A stretch of 64,000 nucleotides of DNA from Massilibacteroides sp. (GTDB taxonomy: Bacteria; Bacteroidota; Bacteroidia; Bacteroidales; Tannerellaceae), in assembly GCF_028705895.1 (NCBI RefSeq), contig NZ_JAQWCQ010000008.1:32710-96709 (forward strand), in the 5' to 3' direction. The position numbers and the translations under genes are program-made. This document shows, piece by piece, positions 18,849 through 27,988 of the stretch. Under the pieces are notes generated by a model. It did no database searches, was not told where the DNA came from, and saw only the letters and a program-made list of their open reading frames with translations. Every line of letters begins with the position of its first letter. Within the stretch, counting starts at the first letter, position 1.

Positions 18849-19423
18849 TGCAGTATATGCAAACAATAACTAAGGATCAGATAGCCCAACTACCTGTCGA
18901 AGAATATACAAAAAGAATTATCGTAGTTGATACTCAGGAAGATCTTAGTAAAGCAGTAACTTATTTACGTAATTTTGAAAAGGTAGGTTTTGATACCGAA
19001 ACACGGCCGAGTTTTAAAAAAGGACAGACTTACAAAGTGGCGCTGATGCAATTGGCGATAGATGATGTATGCTTTCTTATCCGGCTGAATAAAGTAGGCA
19101 TCCCGACAGAATTAAAAGACTTTCTGATCGATGATAAAACGCTTAAAATAGGTCTCTCTCTACGAGATGATTTTGGAGCTATGCGAAAACGAACCAATAT
19201 AGAACCGGCTAATTTTATCGACCTTCAGGAGATGGTAGGTAAATACGGTATAAAAGAAGCAAGCTTACAGAAGATCTACGCGATTTTATTTAACAAGAAA
19301 ATCTCCAAAGGACAACGGCTCACGAATTGGGAAGCAGATCATCTTACAGAATCTCAACAAAAATATGCAGCGTTGGATGCATCAGCTTGTTTGAAGATAT
19401 ACAATACTTTGATAAAAGAATAA
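18848..19423 (+). CDS. 3'-5' exonuclease, RNase D-like (DEDDy)
   Basis: 191-aa stand-alone DnaQ/RNase D-type exonuclease domain. Exo I is GFDTET with Asp49 and Glu51. Exo II is in IGLSLRDDF near residue 110. Exo III is YAALDAS near 180, with the Tyr that marks the DEDDy group. It lacks the HRDC domains of full RNase D. Expected activity is metal-dependent 3'-5' removal of nucleotides from RNA or single-stranded DNA. Start overlaps the DUF5063 stop by one base, and its own stop immediately precedes the next ATG. Co-translation with an rRNA methyltransferase suggests an RNA-related role, which is inferred. Confidence 0.88.
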   Translation: MQYMQTITKDQIAQLPVEEYTKRIIVVDTQEDLSKAVTYLRNFEKVGFDTETRPSFKKGQTYKVALMQLAIDDVCFLIRLNKVGIPTELKDFLIDDKTLKIGLSLRDDFGAMRKRTNIEPANFIDLQEMVGKYGIKEASLQKIYAILFNKKISKGQRLTNWEADHLTESQQKYAALDASACLKIYNTLIKE

Positions 19424-20605
19424 ATGAACAATTGTAGAGTATTACTTAAACCGAAGAAAGAGGAATCGTTACGCAGATTTCACCCCTGGGTTTTTTCAGG
19501 TGCAATAAATAAAATTGCAGGAAATCCGGAAGAAGGCGAATTAGTAGATGTATATAGTGCCGCAGGAGATTTTCTGGCTGTAGGGCATTATCAAATTGGA
19601 AGTATAGCAGTCAGAGTACTTTCTTTCACACCAATAGAAATTGATGCATCATTCTGGCAAGAGAGAATTCGCGTAGCTTACCAACTAAGGCGCTCACTAA
19701 AGCTTGCCGGCGTAGAAAACAACAATACTTATCGATTGATTCACGGAGAAGGAGACAGTCTGCCGGGACTCATAATAGATGTATATGCCAACACAGCAGT
19801 TATCCAGGCGCACTCGGTCGGCATGCACCTTGCCCGTAAACAGATCGCGGATGCGCTACATGCAGAAATTATAGAGATCAACAATATTTATTACAAATCG
19901 GATGCTACCCTCCCATTCAAAGCTAATTTAGAAAATGAAGACGGCTACTTGTATGATGGTAAAGAGATTGAAACGGCGATAGAGAACGGACTGCTGTTTC
20001 ATGTGGACTGGGTAAAAGGACAGAAGACAGGCTTCTTTGTTGACCAACGCGAGAATCGTTCATTGCTTGAATTTTACTCTACCGGTCGGTCGGTTTTAAA
20101 CATGTTCTGTTATACCGGAGGATTCTCATTTTACGCCATGCGTGGTGGAGCAAATTTAGTTCATTCGGTGGATAGTTCCGCAAAAGCAATCTCTTTGACA
20201 AAACAAAACGTGGAGTTAAACTTTCCGGGAGACGAACGACACGAAGCTTTTGCAGACGACGCGTTCAAATACTTAGACAAAATGGGAGATAATTATGATT
20301 TGATCATTCTTGACCCTCCGGCTTTTGCCAAGCATAAAAACGTATTGCGCAATGCATTACAAGGATACCGCAAATTAAATGCCATAGCTTTTGAGAAGAT
20401 CAAGCCGGGAGGAATCCTGTTTACCTTTTCTTGCTCGCAGGTAGTAAGCAAAGAAAATTTCAGATTAGCAGTCTTTAGTGCTGCCGCCCAATCCGGTCGC
20501 AACGTGCGTATCCTTCATCAACTAACACAGCCGGCCGATCATCCGGTAAATATCTATCATCCGGAAGGTGAATACCTGAAAGGTCTCGTTCTGTTTGTTG
20601 AATAA
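19424..20605 (+). CDS. RlmI-like class I rRNA methyltransferase
   Basis: SAM-dependent 23S rRNA cytosine-C5 methyltransferase family. The N-terminal PUA RNA-binding domain (about 1-75) starts with VLLKPKKEESLRRFHPWVFSGAI. The central EEHUD-like part contains GQKTGFFVDQREN. The Rossmann fold has LNMFCYTGGFSFYAMRGGA (SAM site), the catalytic DPPAFAKHK loop and FSCSQ with the Cys expected for C5 chemistry. 393 aa is the normal length. It directly abuts the exonuclease gene with no gap. The precise modified base is not deducible. Confidence 0.9.
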   Translation: MNNCRVLLKPKKEESLRRFHPWVFSGAINKIAGNPEEGELVDVYSAAGDFLAVGHYQIGSIAVRVLSFTPIEIDASFWQERIRVAYQLRRSLKLAGVENNNTYRLIHGEGDSLPGLIIDVYANTAVIQAHSVGMHLARKQIADALHAEIIEINNIYYKSDATLPFKANLENEDGYLYDGKEIETAIENGLLFHVDWVKGQKTGFFVDQRENRSLLEFYSTGRSVLNMFCYTGGFSFYAMRGGANLVHSVDSSAKAISLTKQNVELNFPGDERHEAFADDAFKYLDKMGDNYDLIILDPPAFAKHKNVLRNALQGYRKLNAIAFEKIKPGGILFTFSCSQVVSKENFRLAVFSAAAQSGRNVRILHQLTQPADHPVNIYHPEGEYLKGLVLFVE

Positions 20606-20691
20606 TATACGGAAAGAAAGTTTAACTAATTTAGTACAGATAACAGCCTCTTTTATTTACGGAAAAATTTCTTTATTACATGATAGGATTG

Positions 20692-20699
20692 TACCTTTG
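20692..20699 (+). promoter_or_regulatory. -7 box for mdh
   Basis: TACCTTTG is an exact TAnnTTTG match 55 bp before the mdh ATG. Confidence 0.65.
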
Positions 20700-20754
20700 T
20701 CATGATTAATTATGGAAGTATTATTAGTCAGTAACATATAAAAATTGAATTATT

Positions 20755-21696
20755 ATGTCTAAAGTAACAGTTGTTGGCGCCGGTAACGTAGGTGCAACAT
20801 GTGCAAATGTTCTTGCATTTAATGAAGTAGCAGATGAAGTTATCATGCTTGATGTGAAAGAAGGCGTATCCGAAGGTAAAGCAATGGATATGATGCAAAC
20901 TGCTCAATTGTTAGGTTTTGATTCTACATTGGTAGGTTGCACAAACGACTATGCAAAAACAGCAAATTCTGATGTTGTTGTTATCACTTCAGGTATTCCT
21001 CGTAAACCGGGAATGACTCGTGAAGAATTGATCGGTGTTAATGCAGGCATCGTAAAGACAGTAGCAGAAAATGCGTTGAAATATTCTCCAAATGCTATCC
21101 TTGTGGTTATTTCTAACCCAATGGACACAATGACTTACTTAGCACTTAAATCTTTAGGTTTGCCTAAAAACCGTATCATCGGTATGGGTGGTGCTTTGGA
21201 TAGTTCACGTTTCAAATACTATCTGTCACAGGCATTAGGTTGCAATGCTAACGAAGTAGAAGGTCTTGTTATCGGTGGTCATGGAGACACAACAATGATT
21301 CCTTTGACCCGTTTAGCGACATACAAAGGAACTCCTGTTTCTACATTGTTAAGTGCAGAAAAATTAGAAGAAGTAGTTAAAGCAACTATGGTTGGTGGCG
21401 CTACTCTTACAGGCCTGTTAGGAACTTCTGCCTGGTATGCGCCAGGTGCAGCAGGAGCATACGTTGTTGAATCAATCATTCACAACCAAAAGAAACTTGT
21501 TCCTTGTTCAGTTGCTTTAGAAGGTGAATATGGCCAATCAGACATCTGTATCGGCGTTCCTGTAATCTTAGGTAAAAACGGTGTTGAAAGCATCGTAGAT
21601 CTTAACCTGAATGCAGACGAAAAAGCATTATTCACTAAGAGTGCAGAAGCTGTTCGCAAGACAAATGATGTATTGAAAGAAATCAACGTTCTTTAA
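20755..21696 (+). CDS. NAD-dependent malate dehydrogenase
   Basis: Interconverts malate and oxaloacetate in the cytoplasm, which feeds the reductive branch to fumarate and succinate in anaerobic Bacteroidales. The Rossmann motif GAGNVGATCANVLA lies at 7-20. Asp after the second strand (MLDVKEG) indicates NAD rather than NADP. Catalytic His176 is in GGHGDTTMIPL, and substrate-binding Arg residues occur in IPRKPGMTR. 313 aa matches the LDH-like MDH group. Third-position usage is strongly biased, consistent with high expression. It is a single-gene unit with a -7 box upstream and a terminator downstream. Confidence 0.96.
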   Translation: MSKVTVVGAGNVGATCANVLAFNEVADEVIMLDVKEGVSEGKAMDMMQTAQLLGFDSTLVGCTNDYAKTANSDVVVITSGIPRKPGMTREELIGVNAGIVKTVAENALKYSPNAILVVISNPMDTMTYLALKSLGLPKNRIIGMGGALDSSRFKYYLSQALGCNANEVEGLVIGGHGDTTMIPLTRLATYKGTPVSTLLSAEKLEEVVKATMVGGATLTGLLGTSAWYAPGAAGAYVVESIIHNQKKLVPCSVALEGEYGQSDICIGVPVILGKNGVESIVDLNLNADEKALFTKSAEAVRKTNDVLKEINVL

Positions 21697-21752
21697 ATCA
21701 TTACAGAAATAAAACAGTAGTCATTATTTTTTGACGTACTGGATATTTTTAA

Positions 21753-21806
21753 AATTCCTCCTTTGTTTTTTACTGTGGTAAAAGAAAAACAAGGGAGGAT
21801 TTTTTT
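21753..21806 (+). terminator. Intrinsic terminator after mdh
   Basis: A long imperfect stem pairs the segment at about 21753-21770 (containing CCTCC and TTTGTTTTT) with 21784-21801 (AAAAACAAGGGAGGATT), followed by seven or more T's. Confidence 0.88.
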
Positions 21807-21902
21807 TCATAAACTACCCGTTGAAGGAAACAAATATGCGCAAATCCAACCCTTCAAAACCGCATTTTTTATTCGTTGAAAATCAATGAATAAATCACCT
21901 CG

Positions 21903-21967
21903 AAAAATATAAAGGATATAATTGGAAAAATAAAGGATATTTTTCCAATTATATCCTTTATATTTTT
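21903..21967. repeat. Perfect 28-bp inverted repeat built from a 21-bp AT-rich unit
   Basis: The arms 21903-21930 and 21940-21967 are exact reverse complements around a 9-nt spacer. Both arms and the spacer contain the word ATAAAGGATAT or its reverse, spaced about 21 bp apart, so the palindrome is formed by repeat units in opposite orientation. A related array occurs at 39628-39722. It lies between the mdh terminator and the menaquinone operon promoter and encodes nothing credible. The rest of the 21697-22104 gap holds only the terminator and the -7 box. Confidence 0.9.
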
Positions 21968-22063
21968 TCATCAAATACTATGTCTTTACGGAGGCAGAAT
22001 TAGAAGCTGGGAAGAGTACTTCAGCTTCGGTCGATCTCTATAATTAATACAGGATAATATTTG

Positions 22064-22071
22064 TACATTTG
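22064..22071 (+). promoter_or_regulatory. -7 box for the menaquinone operon
   Basis: TACATTTG is an exact TAnnTTTG match 34 bp before the first gene. No further promoter-like gap occurs until menE ends, so this probably serves all six genes. Confidence 0.65.
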
Positions 22072-22104
22072 TAGGATTCTTGTAGGTACTAAAAAGAGAT
22101 TCGT

Positions 22105-23337
22105 ATGAAATATAAATTATTAGTGCTCGATGTAGATGGCACATTAGTTAATAGTGATAAAGAAATTTCCAAACAAACATTAGCAACGCTTCTTAAAGTA
22201 CAACAGATGGGCGTGCGCATCGTTTTGGCTTCAGGGCGTTCTCCTTTTGGTTTACAACCATTGATTGAGAAGTTAGAACTAAGAAATCATGGTGGTTATG
22301 CGCTTGCTTATAATGGAGGTCAGGTGATTGATTTACAAAATGATCAGATATTATTTGAGAAAAGGATCGATCCTAAAATGTTTCCTTATTTAGAGAAAAA
22401 AGCACAAAAGAATGGCTTTGGCTTTTTCACTTATTATAAGGATAAATTAATCACCACTAATCCGGAAAATAAACATATTCAGGATGAAGCAAAGCTTAAT
22501 GGCATGCAGATAGAAGCTGTAGAAAATCTTTCTGAAGCGACTGTTTTCTCTCCTTGTAAATGTGTTTTGGTTAGTGATGATGAACAAGCTTTGGTCGGAT
22601 TAAAAGATCATTGGCGTAAACGTTTGGCGGGAGTATTGGATGTGTATCGTTCGGAGCCATTTTTCCTTGAAGTAGTTCCGGAGTTTATAGATAAGGGAAA
22701 TACGTTGGGGGTTCTGATCGAGAAACTGGGCGTTGCGGCAGACGAAGTGATGGCAATTGGTGATGGCCGGCGTGATTTTTCTATGCTTCAAGTGGCCGGC
22801 TTGGGTGTTGCGATGGGTAATGCTCAGGATTCAATTCAGGCATGTGCGGATTTTGTGACTGAAACAAATGACAAAGATGGGGTTGCATTGGCCGTACAAA
22901 AGTTCATCATAGCGGAGGTACGCCCCACCGACGTGTCCTTGGATCAGCTAAATGCAGGTAGTCGTCATGCTCTCATGGGAAATCTGGGAATACAATATAC
23001 CTATGCATCTGCAACACGTATCGAAGCGACAATGCCTGTGGACAAACGCACACGTCAGCCTTTTGGAATTCTTCATGGAGGAGCTACATTGGCACTTGCA
23101 GAAACAGTAGCCGGCTTGGGCTCCATGATTATTTGTGAGCCGGATGAGATTGTTGTCGGCATGCAGGTGAGCGGCAATCACATGTCGTCTGCCCATGAAG
23201 GAGATACGGTACGTGCCGTTGGAACAATTATTCATAAAGGACGATCATCGCACGTCTGGAATGTCGATGTGTTTACTTCAACCGACAAGCTTGTATCATC
23301 AATCCGTGTAGTAAACAGCGTACTTAAAAAGAGATGA
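22105..23337 (+). CDS. HAD phosphatase - hotdog thioesterase fusion (probable DHNA-CoA thioesterase)
   Basis: Two enzymes in one 410-aa chain. Residues 1-270 are a Cof-type HAD hydrolase with the nucleophile motif LDVDGTL (Asp9, Asp11) and the metal motif GDGRRDFSML near 220. Residues about 280-410 are a hotdog-fold thioesterase with GILHGGATLALAETVAGLGS, the 4HBT-II type active-site helix. It is the first gene of the menaquinone operon and overlaps menF by four bases, so the hotdog domain most likely hydrolyses 1,4-dihydroxy-2-naphthoyl-CoA (the MenI step). Fusions of this kind are known from Bacteroides and Porphyromonas. The substrate of the HAD half is not evident here. Confidence 0.88.
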   Translation: MKYKLLVLDVDGTLVNSDKEISKQTLATLLKVQQMGVRIVLASGRSPFGLQPLIEKLELRNHGGYALAYNGGQVIDLQNDQILFEKRIDPKMFPYLEKKAQKNGFGFFTYYKDKLITTNPENKHIQDEAKLNGMQIEAVENLSEATVFSPCKCVLVSDDEQALVGLKDHWRKRLAGVLDVYRSEPFFLEVVPEFIDKGNTLGVLIEKLGVAADEVMAIGDGRRDFSMLQVAGLGVAMGNAQDSIQACADFVTETNDKDGVALAVQKFIIAEVRPTDVSLDQLNAGSRHALMGNLGIQYTYASATRIEATMPVDKRTRQPFGILHGGATLALAETVAGLGSMIICEPDEIVVGMQVSGNHMSSAHEGDTVRAVGTIIHKGRSSHVWNVDVFTSTDKLVSSIRVVNSVLKKR

Positions 23338-24413
23338 CAATCACAAAAGCAGATCAAATCTTAGACACTCTGATAGAGCAGAATAGAAGTTTTGTGATTT
23401 ACCGTTTACCGGGCGAAACCTCTCCCCGTTTTCTGATGCAAACCACCGGTTCTCCTGAGGTTTTTCAAAACATTGAAGAGCTCAACGACAAAAAGGGATT
23501 TGTGATTGCCCCTTTCCGGGTTTCGGCAAGTTCTCCTGTGCTTTTGATACAGCCTGATTGTTTTGATTTAGACAAGGCCGTATTGACAAAACCAGAAGAA
23601 CAGGAGCAAAGAAATCGTGAACAGAATAGTATTCATAATAGTATTGATAAAACTAAATACGGCCAATTGTTTGATCACTTTGTTTCTCCATTAAAGAAGG
23701 AAGAAATAAAGAAATTAGTTTTGTCGAGAACTAAAACAATAGAAAAAGAGAAAGCGTTTTCTCCGGGACGTTCATTTTTTAAAGCGGCAGAAAAGTATAT
23801 CTATTCTTATGTTTATCTTTTACATACCCCACAAACGGGTACATGGTTAGGAAGCACTCCGGAAGTCTTACTTTCGAAAGATAAGAAGGTATGGAAAACA
23901 ATAGCACTTGCCGGTACACGTTATCCGAATTCTACACAGATTTCGTGGGATGAAAAAAATCTGGAAGAACAGGAGGTGGTTTCATCTTATTTGCACAATC
24001 AGCTTTCTTCTTTCGGTATTATACCGGAAACAAAAGGACCTTACACGATAAAAGCAGGAGAACTCGCTCATTTACGAACAGACTTTCGTTTTCAGCTATC
24101 TGAACCGTATGCATTAGGAACTTTATTAAGAACACTCCACCCTACCCCTGCAGTATCAGGACTTCCCAAAAACGAGGCTTATCAATTTATTAAAAAAAAT
24201 GAAGGATACGACCGTCTCTACTATTCGGGATTTCTGGGATTATTGGATATTGATGGCGAAACAGACATATATGTAAACCTACGATGTATGTTGATTGAAA
24301 AAAGTTCGCTTACTTTGTTTGCAGGTGGAGGTTTGCTCGCGTCTTCATCACCTGAGGAAGAATGGGAGGAAACCGAACAGAAACTACAAACGATGTTAGG
24401 GATACTTAAATAG
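23334..24413 (+). CDS. Isochorismate synthase MenF
   Basis: Converts chorismate to isochorismate, the entry step of menaquinone synthesis. The 359-aa chorismate-binding domain shows KLVLSRTKTIE, TPEVLLSKDKKVWKTIALAGTR with the family's ALAGTR motif, LHPTPAVSGLPK and the C-terminal YYSGFLGLLDIDGETDIYVNLRCM with the FAGGGL loop. It is shorter than E. coli MenF, lacking part of the N-terminal region, as is usual in Bacteroidales. ATGA overlap with the fusion gene upstream and an 8-bp gap to menD downstream indicate one operon. Confidence 0.93.
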   Translation: MTITKADQILDTLIEQNRSFVIYRLPGETSPRFLMQTTGSPEVFQNIEELNDKKGFVIAPFRVSASSPVLLIQPDCFDLDKAVLTKPEEQEQRNREQNSIHNSIDKTKYGQLFDHFVSPLKKEEIKKLVLSRTKTIEKEKAFSPGRSFFKAAEKYIYSYVYLLHTPQTGTWLGSTPEVLLSKDKKVWKTIALAGTRYPNSTQISWDEKNLEEQEVVSSYLHNQLSSFGIIPETKGPYTIKAGELAHLRTDFRFQLSEPYALGTLLRTLHPTPAVSGLPKNEAYQFIKKNEGYDRLYYSGFLGLLDIDGETDIYVNLRCMLIEKSSLTLFAGGGLLASSSPEEEWEETEQKLQTMLGILK

Positions 24414-24420
24414 CTTAATC

Positions 24421-26085
24421 ATGTATTCAGACAAAAGAAGTGTTTTACAATTAGTAGCCTTACTTAAAGCGCACGGTATCACTCATATCGTATTATCTCC
24501 CGGTTCAAGAAATTCCCCGCTTATCCATTCTTTTGTCACAGATAACGATTTCACGTGTTACACGATTGTGGATGAAAGAAGCGCAGGCTTTTTTGCACTC
24601 GGGGTTATTCAGGCAATTAATAAACCGGTTGCCGTCTGTTGTACTTCGGGAACAGCCGTATTAAATTTGGGTTCATCAGTAGCTGAAGCCTTCTATCAGG
24701 AATTACCGCTGTTGGTCATCACTGCAGATCGTCCTCAGGCATGGCTTGGACAAATGGACGGGCAAACTATTCCGCAAATAAACATATTCCGGAGAATTAC
24801 CCGTCATTCGGTTCAGCTTCCGCTAATAAGTAATAAAGAAGAAGAGTGGCATTGCAACCGATTAATTAATGAAGCGGTGCTTGCTTTGGATAACGGAATA
24901 AAAGGACCTACGCATATCAACATTCCTTTGGAGGAACCGTTGTTCCGGTTCGAAACGGAAGAATTACCTCAGGTACGTATCATACGAAAGTCATCAGCCG
25001 CTTATCAGGATAATGAGAGGGATGCGTACGAGAGTCGTTTCAATAATTACGACAAACGAATGATTATTGTCGGCCAACTTCCTCCGGAGAATGGGTTAGC
25101 CGAACAACTGAAAATTCTGGAAGAGGAATTTGGTGTGGTTGTTCTATCGGAACAACTATCTAATACCCCGCCAAATGAGATGTACCTTTTCGATACAATG
25201 CTGTATGCTGTATCTGAAGAAAAACGGGACAGGCTGATGCCCGACTTAGTTATTTCTTTAGGTGGTCATGTGGTTTCGAAACGATTGAAACAATTTCTTC
25301 GCTCAGCCCCTATCCATGAGCACTGGCATATCTCTCCTACAGGAGCAGTAGTCGATACTTTCCAGCAAGTTTCAGAAATTATCCGAAGTGATGAAACAAC
25401 ATTTCTGAACTATCTGATTGATAAAGCAGAAAAAAAGCAGTCCAACTTTAAAGAGCTTTGGGAAGAGGCCTGTTCCGCTATTTCCGAGCCGGAAACCGGA
25501 TTTTCTGATTTATCTGTAGTATGCCGTTTTATGCGCCATCTTCCTCAAAAATCAGTATTACAACTGGGAAACAGCAACAGTATCCGCTTGGCTCAACTGT
25601 TTAAACTGCCGACTGAAATAGACGTATTTAGTAATCGGGGAACGAACGGTATTGACGGCTCGCTTTCAACGGCAGCCGGTTTTAGTGCATCTTCCGAGAA
25701 ACTGACCTTTCTTTTAATTGGCGATTTGAGCTTTTTCTATGATATGAACGGACTTTGGAATAATCATAAAAGGAACAATCTCCGCATATTACTGAATAAT
25801 AATGCCGGTGGAGAAATATTCTACACTTTACCGGGATTAAATAAGTCCGAAGCCTTAGAGGAGCATATAGCGGCATCTCATCAGACAAGTGCTAAGGCAT
25901 GGGCAGAGCAGCAAGGGATACTTTATCTGTCTGCGCAAAACGAAAAAGAATTGGAACAACATCTGCCGGTTTTCTTTACTCCGGTGAAAGAGCAACCTAT
26001 TCTGTTGGAAGTTTTCACCTCTATGGCCGAAAACGCGGAACAAATAAGAGCATATTATCATCAACAAAAAAACAATCTAAAATAA
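24421..26085 (+). CDS. MenD (SEPHCHC synthase)
   Basis: Thiamin-diphosphate enzyme that adds succinic semialdehyde, from 2-oxoglutarate, to isochorismate, giving SEPHCHC. The N-terminal domain carries [13 protein letters not shown] and the ThDP-activating Glu in [12 protein letters not shown]. Further motifs are [11 protein letters not shown] and the C-terminal [14 protein letters not shown] with [13 protein letters not shown] for the cofactor diphosphate and Mg. 554 aa is full length. Its stop shares one base with the menB start, so the two are translationally coupled. Confidence 0.95.
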   Translation: MYSDKRSVLQLVALLKAHGITHIVLSPGSRNSPLIHSFVTDNDFTCYTIVDERSAGFFALGVIQAINKPVAVCCTSGTAVLNLGSSVAEAFYQELPLLVITADRPQAWLGQMDGQTIPQINIFRRITRHSVQLPLISNKEEEWHCNRLINEAVLALDNGIKGPTHINIPLEEPLFRFETEELPQVRIIRKSSAAYQDNERDAYESRFNNYDKRMIIVGQLPPENGLAEQLKILEEEFGVVVLSEQLSNTPPNEMYLFDTMLYAVSEEKRDRLMPDLVISLGGHVVSKRLKQFLRSAPIHEHWHISPTGAVVDTFQQVSEIIRSDETTFLNYLIDKAEKKQSNFKELWEEACSAISEPETGFSDLSVVCRFMRHLPQKSVLQLGNSNSIRLAQLFKLPTEIDVFSNRGTNGIDGSLSTAAGFSASSEKLTFLLIGDLSFFYDMNGLWNNHKRNNLRILLNNNAGGEIFYTLPGLNKSEALEEHIAASHQTSAKAWAEQQGILYLSAQNEKELEQHLPVFFTPVKEQPILLEVFTSMAENAEQIRAYYHQQKNNLK

Positions 26086-26906
26086 TGGCAAGCAGAGAAT
26101 GGACTACAATTAAGGAATACGAAGATATTCTTTTTGACTTTTATAATGGTATTGCACGAATCACGATTAATCGTCCGCGTTATCGTAATGCTTTTACTCC
26201 GACAACAACCGGTGAGATGAGTGATGCGTTACGTATTTGCCGCGAAGAAGCAGAGATTAGCGTAGTTGTAATTACAGGAGCAGGAGATAAAGCCTTTTGT
26301 TCGGGTGGCGACCAGAATGTTAAAGGAAAAGGTGGTTATATAGGAAAAGACGGCGTTCCTCGTTTGAGTGTATTAGATGTACAAAAACAGATTCGCTCTA
26401 TCCCAAAGCCGGTCGTAGCAATGGTAAATGGTTACGCAATCGGGGGCGGTCATGTACTGCATGTGGTTTGTGACTTATCGATTGCTTCCGAAAATGCGAT
26501 ATTCGGTCAAACAGGACCACGTGTAGGAAGTTTCGATGCAGGGTTTGGTTCGTCTTATCTGGCACGTGTAGTCGGACAAAAGAAAGCGCGCGAGATCTGG
26601 TTCTTGTGTCGCCAGTATAATGCTCAGGAAGCATTGGAAATGGGATTAGTAAACAAGGTGGTTCCGTTTGAACAGTTGGAGGACGAAGTAGTTGACTGGG
26701 CGGAGACAATGATGCAACATAGCCCTTTAGCTCTTCGCATGATCAAGGCAGGCCTGAATGCTGAGTTAGACGGACAAGCTGGAATACAAGAATTGGCGGG
26801 AGACGCAACCATGCTTTATTACCTCACTGAAGAAGCTCAGGAAGGTAAAAATGCGTTTTTAGAAAAACGGAAACCGAACTTTAAGCAGTTTCCTAAACTT
26901 CCCTAA
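26085..26906 (+). CDS. MenB (DHNA-CoA synthase)
   Basis: Crotonase-fold enzyme that cyclises o-succinylbenzoyl-CoA to 1,4-dihydroxy-2-naphthoyl-CoA. ATG at 26085 gives the normal 273-aa protein (MASREWTT); the reading frame is open further upstream but that part lies inside menD. Oxyanion-hole segments are [15 protein letters not shown] and [17 protein letters not shown]. The active-site stretch reads [15 protein letters not shown]. The Gly after QT matches the E. coli-like group that uses bicarbonate as cofactor, not the group with an Asp there. One-base overlap with menD. Confidence 0.95.
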   Translation: MASREWTTIKEYEDILFDFYNGIARITINRPRYRNAFTPTTTGEMSDALRICREEAEISVVVITGAGDKAFCSGGDQNVKGKGGYIGKDGVPRLSVLDVQKQIRSIPKPVVAMVNGYAIGGGHVLHVVCDLSIASENAIFGQTGPRVGSFDAGFGSSYLARVVGQKKAREIWFLCRQYNAQEALEMGLVNKVVPFEQLEDEVVDWAETMMQHSPLALRMIKAGLNAELDGQAGIQELAGDATMLYYLTEEAQEGKNAFLEKRKPNFKQFPKLP

Positions 26907-26918
26907 ATCTGTCAGCCA

Positions 26919-27974
26919 GTGTTTCAGATAAAGCTCATCCCATACACGCTTCACTTCAAACAACCGGCAGGTACGTCAAGAGGTGTCTATACGAAACATA
27001 AGGTTTGGTATGTCGTCTTTATTGACAAAGACGACAGTTCCCATTATGGGATTGGCGAATGTGCTCCTTTACATGATCTCAGTTGTGATTATACCGCCAA
27101 CTATATAGAAGAATTAGCGTCTTTTTGTAAACTAACGGAAGATAGTCAGACCGTTAATACAGAATTACTCCGCAACTATCCTTCTATCTTATTTGGCATG
27201 GAAACAGCCATGCAGCATTACAGACGGGGGAAATGGCGCTTGTGGGACACGGCATTCAGCCGTCATGAAGAAGGCATACCTATCAACGGACTGATCTGGA
27301 TGTCTGATTATGAAAACATGCTTCAACAGATTGAAACCAAACTAAAACAAGGCTTCCGGTGTATCAAACTCAAGATCGGAGCGATTGATTTTGAGAAGGA
27401 GCTTGCTTTGTTGCGTTTTATTCGCCTTCATTATCCGGCAGATGAAATAACAATCCGGGTGGATGCGAACGGCAACTTTTCGAATGAACACGCGTTGACT
27501 AAATTAGGGCAATTAGCCGAGTTGGATATTCATTCTATCGAACAACCTATCAAGGCCGGTCAATGGACGGAAATGGCTAAACTAACCTCTTCTACCCCCT
27601 TGCCTATTGCTTTGGATGAAGAGTTGATCGGAATAAACAACCCGGTTCAGAAAAAACTTTTGCTGGAAACGATACGTCCGCAGTATATTATTCTGAAACC
27701 GTCTTTGCATGGTGGTTTGACAGGAGCATCGGAATGGATTGAATTAGCGCGTGAACTAAGTATAGACTGGTGGGTTACTTCTGCTCTGGAATCAAATATC
27801 GGACTGAATTGTATTGCTCAATGGTGCGCCACCTTCAATAACTCTTTACCTCAGGGATTGGGAACGGGTATGTTATACACCAATAATATAGCAATGCCGT
27901 TAGCCATAGAAAAAGACAGGTTATGGTTGAATCCGGAAGGTTCTTTTCCCGACATAACCGCACTTCAATCTTAA
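26919..27974 (+). CDS. MenC (o-succinylbenzoate synthase)
   Basis: Enolase-superfamily enzyme that dehydrates SHCHC to o-succinylbenzoate. The 351-aa protein has the KxK catalytic lysine motif in CIKLKIGAIDF, the metal ligands in VDANGNF, IEQPI and LDEEL, and the second catalytic Lys in ILKPSLHGGLTG. Start is a GTG at 26919, 12 bp after menB. No in-frame ATG fits the conserved N terminus QIKLIPYTLHF. The stop lies 14 bp before the menE start chosen here. Confidence 0.93.
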   Translation: MFQIKLIPYTLHFKQPAGTSRGVYTKHKVWYVVFIDKDDSSHYGIGECAPLHDLSCDYTANYIEELASFCKLTEDSQTVNTELLRNYPSILFGMETAMQHYRRGKWRLWDTAFSRHEEGIPINGLIWMSDYENMLQQIETKLKQGFRCIKLKIGAIDFEKELALLRFIRLHYPADEITIRVDANGNFSNEHALTKLGQLAELDIHSIEQPIKAGQWTEMAKLTSSTPLPIALDEELIGINNPVQKKLLLETIRPQYIILKPSLHGGLTGASEWIELARELSIDWWVTSALESNIGLNCIAQWCATFNNSLPQGLGTGMLYTNNIAMPLAIEKDRLWLNPEGSFPDITALQS

Positions 27975-27988
27975 TTAATGTATTGGGC

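Noticed and set aside
25899..26084. A 62-residue upstream extension of MenB
   Set aside because: It lies entirely inside menD in another frame, and the normal MenB start at 26085 has one-base coupling to menD.
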